Source of the DNA: an uncultured Lachnospiraceae bacterium
GTDB taxonomy: Bacteria; Bacillota; Clostridia; Lachnospirales; Lachnospiraceae
DNA: 6,005 nucleotides
Assembly: GCA_945492935.1 (NCBI GenBank)
Contig: CALYVE010000123.1
Span: 1 to 6,005 of the forward strand
Reading direction: 5' to 3'
Shown here: positions 1 through 6,005 of the stretch, one piece after another
Numbering within the stretch: position 1 is the first letter of the stretch
How the letters are laid out: each line of letters starts with the position of its first letter
Position numbers and translations under genes: made by a program
Notes under the pieces: model-generated
Databases searched by the model: none
What the model saw: the letters and a program-made list of their open reading frames with translations, nothing else
Told to the model about the DNA's origin: nothing

Positions 1-569
1 CGGCTGTTTACGGGAGAGATGGGAGCGTATTGGAGACGACGATGGATGATATAGCGCTGCATGCAGACTATAGTAAGTCGACGATTTATGTGTACTTCAA
101 GAGCAAAGAAGAAATCTATAACTCCATTATTCAGCAGTATATTGGGGTGCTGACGGGGGAGCTTGCAGTCTGTATTGAGACGGCTTCGGATTTTGAAGAC
201 AGCTATTTCAGATTATGTAATTGCCTGGCGGCCTTTGAAGAACGATATCCGGGATATTATGCAAGCTTTATGCTCAAGCAGAATCGGACGGGGAGCCGCA
301 AGAAGACGGATGATGCAGTAATCGAAGAGACAAACGATGACGTTAATAAGCTGATTGCTCAGTTACTTGAGAAGGGCCAGGAGAAGAAGATTCTTCGGGA
401 CGATTTAGAGATTCAACCGACGGTTTTGTATATCTGGTCGGCAATTAGTGGGATTATCCAGGTAGCAGAACAAAAGAAGGATTTGATTCACAGACATTTT
501 CGTATGAATAAGGAGGAGTATTTGCGATACTCGTTCCGGACATTTTATGAATCATTAGTGAAAAGGTAG
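1..569 (+). CDS. TetR/AcrR-family transcriptional regulator, 5'-truncated by the window edge
   Basis: A one-component repressor-type regulator: an N-terminal helix-turn-helix binds an operator and a helical C-terminal domain normally binds a small ligand and dimerises. The frame (codons from position 3) is open to the left edge and gives 188 residues. Visible residues 12-35 show the TetR DNA-binding signature: TTMDDIA, then the recognition-helix segment SKSTIYVYFKSKEE. A TTG at position 30 follows a GGGAG and could pass as a start. However, the residues encoded before it (AVYGRDGSV) match the end of helix 1 and the turn seen in this family, so the real start lies upstream, probably missing about 15-20 residues. 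The rest is helical and charged with no other recognisable domain, as usual for TetR ligand domains. It ends 34 bases before the next gene, so co-transcription is likely. The family is confident; target and ligand are unknown. Confidence 0.93.
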   Translation, partial: AVYGRDGSVLETTMDDIALHADYSKSTIYVYFKSKEEIYNSIIQQYIGVLTGELAVCIETASDFEDSYFRLCNCLAAFEERYPGYYASFMLKQNRTGSRKKTDDAVIEETNDDVNKLIAQLLEKGQEKKILRDDLEIQPTVLYIWSAISGIIQVAEQKKDLIHRHFRMNKEEYLRYSFRTFYESLVKR

Positions 570-582
570 AGGTATTTTTACA

Positions 583-590
583 GAGGAGGG
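583..590 (+). promoter_or_regulatory. Ribosome binding site with long spacing before the flavodoxin-like gene
   Basis: GAGGAGGG is a strong Shine-Dalgarno sequence but ends 13 bases before the ATG at 604, longer than the usual 5-9. No ATG, GTG or TTG lies closer in the same frame, so 604 remains the best start. The spacing suggests reduced or structure-dependent initiation. Confidence 0.65.
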
Positions 591-603
591 AACTGTAACA
601 GGT

Positions 604-1290
604 ATGGTAGCGCATTTGATTTTTTACGTGTCTGATCGAGGAAATCTTCCAAAAGTAGGTCACTTTCGGAAGATGGATGCCGGTTGTGATATTACAGAGC
701 ATATAAGTGATGGTATGCGGAATTGTAGTATCATGAAGTATACGGAGTACGATGGAAGTGTACTTGATACACAGACGGTTGGTGTTGTATTTCCGGCGCA
801 TATGTGGGGAAGCTCATTTGCGGTTCGTGAGTTTTTAAGGCGTCTTCGTGTCAAAAAGGATACATATGTATATGCTGTGGCAGTTGGCGAGACATTATCG
901 CGATGCTCAGATGATCATGAGATGCGTGCCATGAATTCTTTGCGTGATATAAGCCGTATTTTCATTCAAAGAGGATTTGGTACAGAGTCCGATATTTATG
1001 TGCGTTTTGTTGATCGTGATCGAATGGGACTGAGTACAGAAGAGCGGATGCGGGGCGGACTTATCGCATCTGAAAACGTTCGGGTAATACTAAATGGCAT
1101 GCGTTACCACAGCTTGGATTTGGTCCGAAGAGAGCAGGCACAATACAAGGAAGAGCTGCGCCAAAAGAACCTATACAACAATGATACAAGTGTAGCGTAT
1201 CGTTACAACACAGAAAAGCGATTGTTGTTACATAACGTTTTTCTTGATGATGGTATGATGCAGGGAGTGAGACTATGCCGGGGCATATAA
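604..1290 (+). CDS. Flavodoxin-fold-like protein, unknown function
   Basis: A 228-residue cytoplasmic protein with no signal peptide or membrane segment. The N-terminal half reads like a flavodoxin domain. A first strand (LIFYVS, residues 5-10) runs into a loop S-D-R-G-N (10-14), where FMN binders of this type have S-G-T-G-N. A central strand-helix segment follows (TVGVVFPAHMWG, 58-69, then AVREFLRRL, 73-81), and another strand (TYVYAVAVG, 87-95). The VGVVFP-x-x-x-WG pattern is typical of the flavodoxin part of clostridial EFR1-type flavodoxin-ferredoxin proteins. No CxxCxxC iron-sulfur motif follows, so the ferredoxin half is absent. The C-terminal third (about 170-228) is charged, partly helical and unrecognised. 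The altered loop leaves FMN binding in doubt; it could be a redox protein or a fold reused for another role. The gene follows the TetR gene by 34 bases and overlaps the next gene by 16, so the three are probably one operon. The fold is a motif-based inference. Confidence 0.68.
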   Translation: MVAHLIFYVSDRGNLPKVGHFRKMDAGCDITEHISDGMRNCSIMKYTEYDGSVLDTQTVGVVFPAHMWGSSFAVREFLRRLRVKKDTYVYAVAVGETLSRCSDDHEMRAMNSLRDISRIFIQRGFGTESDIYVRFVDRDRMGLSTEERMRGGLIASENVRVILNGMRYHSLDLVRREQAQYKEELRQKNLYNNDTSVAYRYNTEKRLLLHNVFLDDGMMQGVRLCRGI

Positions 1291-1985
1291 TACATCTTGC
1301 TGCAGCGAGCTGCATATTAACAAACAGTCCAATGGGTGAATGTGCGGCGAATGAATTTCTGCTTGGCTCTATTGTTCCGGATATTCTTGAACGCAGCAAC
1401 AAAAAACAAAGCCATTTCTGGTCGGATGCAGGCTTCGAAAAGTTCGAGCGGGTTCCGGATTTGGATGCATTTTGTGACAAGTATGGGAATCAGATGTCAA
1501 ATCCATTCGTTTTAGGATATTATTGCCATTTGTACATGGATGCGCTTTTTATGCGGACAAGCTGGAAAAGGCATTTTTCTTTCTTCGACAAAGACATGCA
1601 AGCAAATGATTTATATGATGAAGTAGCATTTATTGGTTACCGCAAACATACAAAGGACGACATTTCGGTATATCCAAGAGAAGAATTTTTTTCGAATGCA
1701 TATTATTACGGGGATTATGATCGTGTGAATCCATACATTGTCAAGAATTATAATATCCGGATTCCGAGGTTGCCATCAGAAGATATTGCGTACGTGGAAG
1801 GTGTGTTGTTAAAAGCAAACGATGAGCGTATGGCGAGAATGATTGAGGCAGCAAATCAGTTTAAGAATATGCCGGTTGAACATATTACATATGATTCAAC
1901 GGACAGACAGTTAAAGGTATTTCTTTTATCGGAATTTCAATATTTGATAGAGGAAACCGTGAACGAAACAAAAAAATACATTTGA
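1275..1985 (+). CDS. Zinc-dependent phospholipase C-like protein (putative metal-dependent hydrolase)
   Basis: A 236-residue protein with the layout of the bacterial zinc-dependent phospholipase C family. Visible candidate metal ligands are H4 and H7 (PGHIIH), D36 in GSIVPDI, H47 in QSHFW, and H85/D89 in GYYCHLYMDALF. From memory, Bacillus cereus phospholipase C uses D55, H69, H118 and D122 for one zinc and H14 for another; the order and the H-x3-D spacing agree. Partners for the remaining site (H128, H142, E146 there) are not obvious; H100 and H125 are possible. The secreted enzymes have a signal peptide and a mature N-terminal Trp ligand, and both are absent here, so the protein is probably cytoplasmic with an unknown substrate. 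The ATG at 1275 has AGGGAG seven bases upstream and lies inside the preceding gene, overlapping it by 16 bases, which suggests translational coupling. It is the last gene before a terminator. Membership of this superfamily is likely; lipase activity is not established. Confidence 0.72.
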   Translation: MPGHIIHLAAASCILTNSPMGECAANEFLLGSIVPDILERSNKKQSHFWSDAGFEKFERVPDLDAFCDKYGNQMSNPFVLGYYCHLYMDALFMRTSWKRHFSFFDKDMQANDLYDEVAFIGYRKHTKDDISVYPREEFFSNAYYYGDYDRVNPYIVKNYNIRIPRLPSEDIAYVEGVLLKANDERMARMIEAANQFKNMPVEHITYDSTDRQLKVFLLSEFQYLIEETVNETKKYI

Positions 1986-2006
1986 TTTTTCTATGTGTCT
2001 GCTGCA

Positions 2007-2047
2007 AGGGTTCCTGCCACGTCCCTTGTGGCAGGCCCTCCTTTTTT
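2007..2047 (+). terminator. Rho-independent terminator of the TetR operon
   Basis: A perfect 8-bp stem, CCTGCCAC (2013-2020) and GTGGCAGG (2028-2035), encloses a 7-base loop. AGGG (2007-2010) pairs with CCCT (2036-2039) across a 2-base bulge. Six T residues follow at 2042-2047. It lies 21 bases after the phospholipase-like gene and separates that operon from the PBP gene. Confidence 0.92.
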
Positions 2048-2056
2048 GTTGGGGAA

Positions 2057-2087
2057 TTGCATATGCTATGAACAAAATGTGTATAAT
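2057..2087 (+). promoter_or_regulatory. Candidate upstream sigma-A promoter for the PBP gene
   Basis: TTGCAT (2057-2062) and a perfect TATAAT (2082-2087) are separated by 19 bases, longer than the optimal 17. It starts just after the terminator. Its -10 box is perfect but its spacing is poor, so it is the weaker of two candidates in this 177-base intergenic stretch. Confidence 0.5.
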
Positions 2088-2098
2088 CCTATAAAAAC

Positions 2099-2127
2099 TT
2101 GTATTCTGAACGCTGATTTGGTATAAT
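2099..2127 (+). promoter_or_regulatory. Candidate main sigma-A promoter for the PBP gene
   Basis: TTGTAT (2099-2104) and a perfect TATAAT (2122-2127) are spaced by 17 bases. TGG directly before the -10 box gives an extended -10 element. Transcription would start near 2134, leaving a leader of about 29 bases with GGAGG at 2152-2156, six bases before the ATG. This is vegetative-type expression, as expected for a housekeeping cell-wall enzyme. Confidence 0.75.
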
Positions 2128-2162
2128 AAGGGGAATTTTGGGAAAATGAATGGAGGCGCCAA

Positions 2163-4922
2163 ATGGGTTATTCGAGACATGAGACAATGAAGAAACAACG
2201 TAAGCTTGTCTCAAAGGCACAACGAAATAGAAGAAAGGTTCTTGTTAACTTTTTCAAAATATTGCTCGTGATGATTGTTACCGTCGTCGTTGCCGGGGCC
2301 GGTGCGTTCTTCGGTATGATAAAAGGTATTTTGGATAATGCACCGGATGTAGATACGATTGATATTGTTCCAAGAGGCTTCAAATCTGTAATCTACGATG
2401 CAGATGGCAATGTTGAAAAAGAACTTTCAACCTTTGATTCGAACCGTGAATACATTTACTATGAGGATATCGGCGAAACAGTCATCAATGCATTTGTTGC
2501 GATTGAGGACGAGCGTTTCTGGCAGCATAACGGCATAGATGTCAAAGGTATTCTGAGAGCCGGTATCAAAGGTATAGCCAATGTTGCTAAGGGTGGTTCT
2601 ATGGATGAAGGTGCGAGTACGCTCACACAGCAGTTGATTAAGAACCAGATTTATAACGTAGGTATGGACGAGATTACCTTTATGGATCGTCTGGAACGTA
2701 AGATTCAGGAGCAGTATCTTGCCCTTGAGCTTGAGAAGAAATACTCAAAGGAAGAGATTATTGAGTACTACCTTAACACGATTTATCTCGGACGAGGTGT
2801 TCACGGTGTACAAGCTGCTTCCCAGAGATATTTTGGTAAGGATGTTAATGAGTTGACGGTTTCTGAGGCAGCAGCGATTGCCGGCATTACACAGAATCCA
2901 ACGCAATACGATCCGGTTGCATATCCGGAGGCAAGTGCAAAGCGTCGTCAGAGCGTGCTTGATAAGATGCTTAAGCTTGAATATATTACAGAGGCTGAAT
3001 ATAATGTTGCGGTTGCAGATGACGTGTATGCAAGAATTCGTGAGGAGCATGACATTCAGGAAGCAAATGATAATGTTAACACATACTACGAAGATGCAAT
3101 CTTAGACCAGCTTGAAAAGGATTTAAGTGAGCTTTACGGAGTATCGGAGGCTGAAGCTTCCCGTATGATGTATACAGAAGGTTATTCTATTTATTCTGTA
3201 CAGGACAAAGAAATTCAGGCTATTTGTGATAATGTAATAAATGATCCGTCCTATTTAGGAACATCTACGAAGGTTGGCCTTGAATATCAGCTCACAATCA
3301 ACGTAAATGGTTCTGAAGTCAACTACTCAACAGGTCATTTAACAAATTACTATGCAAAGCTGACCGGTAATTCGAAATACAACAACATATATGCGAATTC
3401 CGATGCGGCGCGGGCTGCTGCGGACGGATTTAAGGAAGCCAAATTAGATGAAACCGGTGGTACATTTATAGCGGAGACGTTCACACTTTCTCCACAGCCA
3501 CAGTTTGCATTTACGATTATTGATCAAAAAACAGGCTACGTCAAAGCGATGGTTGGCGGTCGAGGCGAGAAGACTACAAACCGAGGATTCAACAGAGCGA
3601 CAAAAGCAAAACGTCAACCGGGTTCTGTTTTTAAGATTGTAGCAGCGTATTTACCGCTTATTGATACGGGAAAAGCGTGTCTTGCAACGACGATTAAGGA
3701 TGAAGAGTTCCACTATGCAAATGGTGGAAAAGTCAATAACTGGTGGGGTGGTTCTTATCGAGGATATTGTACGGTAAGAGCCGGTATCAGAGATTCCATG
3801 AATGTTCTTGCTGTTAAGGCGATAACGATGGTAACACCGGATGTGGCTTTTGAATATTTGTTAAACCTTGGATTTACAACACTTGCAGATGATGATGTTG
3901 ATCCGAATACAGGTGCAGTGTTATCGGATCGAACACAGTCAGCAGCACTTGGTGGTCTTTCATACGGTGTCACGACATATGAGATGTCAGCAGCATACGC
4001 TTCAATTGCGAATGGCGGTGTTTACAACAAACCGGTACTTTACTCAAAGGTTGTAGATCACGATGGAAATGTAATAATCGATAATACGACACCGACATCC
4101 CATCGTGTTATGAAGGATACAACAGCATGGCAGTTGATTGAAGCCATGAAGAGTGTAGTGACCGCCGGTACAGGTACCCCGGCTTTGTTAAGATCCGGTG
4201 TTAAGTGTGCCGGTAAGACGGGTACAACGTCAAGCCATTACGATTTGTGGTTTGCAGGTATGACACCATATTATACAGCTTCTATCTGGATGGGCTTTGA
4301 CTCAAACGTAGATATGGGTGGCTGGAATACACATAAGTATATGTGGCGAGATATTATGGATCAGATAGCGGCTTTAGAGGGACAGGACACATCGGTCGAT
4401 TTTGAAAGACCGGAAGGAATTACATCGATTACATTATGTAAGATTACGGGCAAATATCCAGCAGAAGACTGTCCGACGGTTACGGACTATTGCGCAACTG
4501 ATTTTTCACCGAGCGGACAGTGTAACGGTCATGAACAGGTTGAAATCTGTATGGATTCGTATTGTGTAGCAACAAATGCCTGCGAGAATACACAGTCATT
4601 CTTTGTTGAGGAAGACGATGAAGGCGAAAAGAAGTTTGTTGATGCACCATCAGAAATCACGTATACAGAGGAGGAATGTCCATTGCACCCGTCACTACCG
4701 GATTTTTACACGGTTACGACAAGTGCAGGAGAGGGCGGCTCAGTTTCGGAATCGCAAGAGGTTCCGAGAGGATCAACAGCTACTTTCTATATCGCTGCGA
4801 ATGAAGGCTATTACATTAGTGACGTTTATGTAGATGGTACAAGCGTTGGACCGGTTACAAGCTACACATTTGAAGATATTGACAGTGATCATACGATTAT
4901 GGCAAGCTTCGGAAAAGAATGA
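2163..4922 (+). CDS. Class A penicillin-binding protein (bifunctional peptidoglycan glycosyltransferase/transpeptidase, PonA/MrcA-like)
   Basis: A 919-residue membrane-anchored enzyme that polymerises lipid II into glycan strands and cross-links the stem peptides outside the membrane. A basic cytoplasmic tail (1-27) precedes one transmembrane helix (about 28-52). The GT51 domain (about 75-270) has EDERFWQHNG with catalytic E115, GASTLTQQ (150-157), RKIQEQ (179-184) and EYYLN (201-205). The transpeptidase domain (about 447-735) has S488-V-F-K491 with nucleophile S488, S545-M-N547 and K685-T-G-T688. The GT-to-TP glutamate-serine distance is 373 residues; Streptococcus pneumoniae PBP1a, as I recall, has about 280, so the region 361-445 looks like an added subdomain. 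After the TP domain come two cysteine/histidine modules (about 756-790 and 794-842), an acidic linker inside the second, and an InlB-B-like repeat (about 848-918). The start is fixed by GGAGG six bases upstream; M9 has no such site. Upstream and downstream terminators indicate a monocistronic unit. Both active sites look intact. Confidence 0.97.
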   Translation: MGYSRHETMKKQRKLVSKAQRNRRKVLVNFFKILLVMIVTVVVAGAGAFFGMIKGILDNAPDVDTIDIVPRGFKSVIYDADGNVEKELSTFDSNREYIYYEDIGETVINAFVAIEDERFWQHNGIDVKGILRAGIKGIANVAKGGSMDEGASTLTQQLIKNQIYNVGMDEITFMDRLERKIQEQYLALELEKKYSKEEIIEYYLNTIYLGRGVHGVQAASQRYFGKDVNELTVSEAAAIAGITQNPTQYDPVAYPEASAKRRQSVLDKMLKLEYITEAEYNVAVADDVYARIREEHDIQEANDNVNTYYEDAILDQLEKDLSELYGVSEAEASRMMYTEGYSIYSVQDKEIQAICDNVINDPSYLGTSTKVGLEYQLTINVNGSEVNYSTGHLTNYYAKLTGNSKYNNIYANSDAARAAADGFKEAKLDETGGTFIAETFTLSPQPQFAFTIIDQKTGYVKAMVGGRGEKTTNRGFNRATKAKRQPGSVFKIVAAYLPLIDTGKACLATTIKDEEFHYANGGKVNNWWGGSYRGYCTVRAGIRDSMNVLAVKAITMVTPDVAFEYLLNLGFTTLADDDVDPNTGAVLSDRTQSAALGGLSYGVTTYEMSAAYASIANGGVYNKPVLYSKVVDHDGNVIIDNTTPTSHRVMKDTTAWQLIEAMKSVVTAGTGTPALLRSGVKCAGKTGTTSSHYDLWFAGMTPYYTASIWMGFDSNVDMGGWNTHKYMWRDIMDQIAALEGQDTSVDFERPEGITSITLCKITGKYPAEDCPTVTDYCATDFSPSGQCNGHEQVEICMDSYCVATNACENTQSFFVEEDDEGEKKFVDAPSEITYTEEECPLHPSLPDFYTVTTSAGEGGSVSESQEVPRGSTATFYIAANEGYYISDVYVDGTSVGPVTSYTFEDIDSDHTIMASFGKE

Positions 4923-4945
4923 CAAAATATGTAAGGCGGATTTAC

Positions 4946-4973
4946 AGGGACACTTTTTTAAGTGTCCCTTTTT
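4946..4973 (+). terminator. Rho-independent terminator of the PBP gene
   Basis: A perfect 10-bp stem, AGGGACACTT (4946-4955) and AAGTGTCCCT (4960-4969), has a TTTT loop and runs into a T tract ending at 4973. It lies 23 bases after the PBP stop codon. No T tract is present on the opposite strand, so it mainly serves the PBP transcript. Confidence 0.93.
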
Positions 4974-4998
4974 GTGTGTTACACAAAATTCCGCATCT

Positions 4999-5024
4999 AT
5001 ATAAAAAGCAGCTGCTTAGCTTTT
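4999..5024 (-). terminator. Weak candidate terminator of the spoVA transcript
   Basis: Read on the minus strand, AAAAGC and GCTTTT (5024-5019 and 5009-5004) can pair around a 9-base loop that includes the spoVAE stop codon, followed by TTTTTATAT. The stem is short and A/T-rich, so this is a marginal terminator. It is the only candidate between spoVAE and the converging PBP terminator. Confidence 0.3.
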
Positions 5025-5381
5025 ATTATTCGTTGCCTTTGGCTGGAAAATGAGGGATGCAAAATATGAAAATATAAGGGCAGCGGATGTGCCAACGGCA
5101 GCTGATGTAAAACCGCCTCGAAAGAGACCGATGAAGCCATCCGTATCAATAGACTCTTTTATCCCCTTCCACAAATTATAACCAAAACCGGTAAGCGGAA
5201 CAGAGGCACCTGCGCCCGCAAACTCCAGGAATGGTTCGTAAATGCCAAGACATCCGAGAACTACACCGGTGCAAACGAGAAGAACCATAACACGACCGGG
5301 CATAAGCTTTGTATTATCCATGAGAATTTGCGATAGTACACAAATCGTTCCACCTACCAAAAATGCAATAATATAATCCAT
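5016..5381 (-). CDS. spoVAE: Stage V sporulation protein AE (SpoVAEb type), dipicolinic-acid channel membrane subunit
   Basis: A 121-residue integral membrane protein of the SpoVA complex, which moves Ca-dipicolinic acid into the forespore during sporulation and out at germination. It has three or four hydrophobic segments (about 3-21, 31-48, 52-66 and 84-113), a conserved-looking glycine-rich stretch AGAGASVPLTGFG (55-67), an amphipathic part (YNLWKGIKESI, 68-78) and a GLFRGGFTSAAVG segment (85-97) leading into the last helix. Its length fits the roughly 120-residue SpoVAE/SpoVAEb family, distinct from the larger soluble SpoVAEa. The start has GGAGG (plus-strand CCTCC at 5387-5391) five bases upstream. 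The gene follows spoVAD after only 12 bases, the conserved spoVAD-spoVAE order. In Bacillus this operon is transcribed by forespore sigma-G; the promoter here would be beyond the right edge. It is the last visible gene on this strand and converges on the PBP gene. Confidence 0.95.
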   Translation of the reverse strand: MDYIIAFLVGGTICVLSQILMDNTKLMPGRVMVLLVCTGVVLGCLGIYEPFLEFAGAGASVPLTGFGYNLWKGIKESIDTDGFIGLFRGGFTSAAVGTSAALIFSYFASLIFQPKATNNKS

Positions 5382-5393
5382 AATGACCTCCGT

Positions 5394-6005
5394 TTAGATT
5401 GTTTCAATGACAAGCGCATGGGCAGTGCCGGGAATGGTCTGTCCCTCGTTGTAGCTCACAGTAGATAACAGTGCGCCGGTAGGCACAAACAGTATTCGCT
5501 TAAAAATTTGTTCTTTAAGCTTGTGTAAAAGATAGCCTGCCAGTGTCACTGCACTGCATCCACAGCCGCTTCCGCCGCTGTGGGTATCCTGCGTTTCGTT
5601 ATCATAGATTAAAAGTCCGCAATCAAGATGCTGCTTCGATATATCATAGCCATTATCCATTAACAGCTTGATTAAAATGTTGCTTCCGACGCTTCCTAAA
5701 TCGCCTGTAATAATATGGTCGAATTGAGAGGGTTTCATGTTTAAATCCTCCAGACATTGGTAAATGACGTCTGCAGCAGCAGGAGCCATACAGGCACCCA
5801 TATTCATGCTGTCACGGACACCGTAATCGACAATTTTTCCGGTTGTGACGGCGGTAATATGAGGATATCCCTTAAGCGGTGTATTTTCGGTTGTTCTGGA
5901 AATGACGAAGGCACCGCTTCCTGTAACGGTCCAGGTTGCGGATAATGGACGTTGGTTGCCGTATTCAAGCGGAAAACGAAATTGCTTTTCCGCGCTTGCA
6001 TAATG
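5394..6005 (-). CDS. spoVAD: Stage V sporulation protein AD (SpoVAD), partial: N-terminal part beyond the window
   Basis: This is the soluble, dipicolinic-acid-binding subunit of the SpoVA complex, with a thiolase-like fold and associated with the spore inner membrane. The frame is open to the right edge, giving the last 203 residues of a protein that is about 338 long in Bacillus subtilis. An ATG at 5807 is internal, because the 66 residues encoded before it match SpoVAD closely (for example FRFPLEYGNQRP, visible residues 9-20, and ATWTVTGSGA, 23-32). Other recognisable segments are MNMGACMAPAAAD (67-79), TGDLGSVGS (100-108), SGGSGCGCSA (143-152), TGALLS (176-181) and PGTAHA (192-197). The stop codon lies 12 bases before spoVAE, whose ribosome binding site fills the gap. 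No frameshift or stop interrupts the visible part. It is cut only by the end of the sequence and is expected to be intact. Confidence 0.97.
   Translation of the reverse strand, partial: HYASAEKQFRFPLEYGNQRPLSATWTVTGSGAFVISRTTENTPLKGYPHITAVTTGKIVDYGVRDSMNMGACMAPAAADVIYQCLEDLNMKPSQFDHIITGDLGSVGSNILIKLLMDNGYDISKQHLDCGLLIYDNETQDTHSGGSGCGCSAVTLAGYLLHKLKEQIFKRILFVPTGALLSTVSYNEGQTIPGTAHALVIETI

Noticed and set aside
30..32. TTG as the start codon of the TetR gene, with GGGAG upstream
   Set aside because: The frame stays open to position 3, and the residues encoded before it fit the TetR helix-turn-helix region. Starting at TTG would remove part of the DNA-binding domain.
1061..1480. A 139-codon open frame on the minus strand
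   Set aside because: It lies opposite two well-supported plus-strand genes, and its translation resembles no known family. The same holds for the minus-strand frame at 454-801.
2135..2147. Small inverted repeat ATTTT-GGG-AAAAT just downstream of the main PBP promoter, possibly an operator
   Set aside because: Five A/T-only pairs around three bases are expected by chance in this composition, and there is no second copy.
2028..2162. Possible riboswitch or leader RNA before the PBP gene
   Set aside because: The leader from the preferred promoter is only about 29 bases, and I see no conserved aptamer-like sequence.
5805..5807. ATG as the start of a short 137-residue minus-strand gene
   Set aside because: The 66 codons before it are open and match SpoVAD, so it is an internal methionine of a gene cut by the window edge.
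5757..5945. Plus-strand open frame of 62 codons opposite spoVAD
   Set aside because: It is a shadow of the spoVAD coding sequence, with no recognisable product and no convincing ribosome binding site.

Overview
The window looks like chromosomal DNA of an anaerobic, spore-forming member of the Clostridia, most likely Lachnospiraceae. The evidence is moderate-to-low G+C, strong GGAGG-type ribosome binding sites, compact operons, a clostridial class A penicillin-binding protein with an InlB-type C-terminal repeat, and spoVAD-spoVAE spore genes. The family-level assignment rests on protein style, not on a marker gene.

Positions 1-1985 (+ strand) hold a tight three-gene unit. It begins with a TetR-family regulator whose first residues lie outside the window. 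A flavodoxin-fold-like protein with a degenerate flavin loop follows. Last is a small protein resembling the zinc-dependent phospholipase C family, which starts inside the end of the preceding gene. A strong intrinsic terminator at 2007-2047 closes the unit. The TetR protein probably controls this operon, but its promoter and operator are off the left edge.

Positions 2048-4922 (+ strand) form a single-gene transcription unit. Two sigma-A-like promoters precede a bifunctional class A penicillin-binding protein (glycosyltransferase plus transpeptidase). This protein has an enlarged inter-domain region, two tandem cysteine/histidine modules and a C-terminal InlB-B-like repeat. A near-perfect terminator at 4946-4973 follows.

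Positions 5016-6005 (- strand) converge on the PBP gene. They hold spoVAE and the C-terminal three-fifths of spoVAD, consecutive genes of the operon that builds the spore dipicolinic-acid channel. spoVAD runs off the right edge, and any spoVAC would lie beyond it.

No tRNA, rRNA, CRISPR array, insertion sequence or large repeat is visible. The least explained part is the TetR/flavodoxin-like/phospholipase-like operon. The PBP and spoVA genes are recognisable families, although the PBP C-terminus has unusual architecture.
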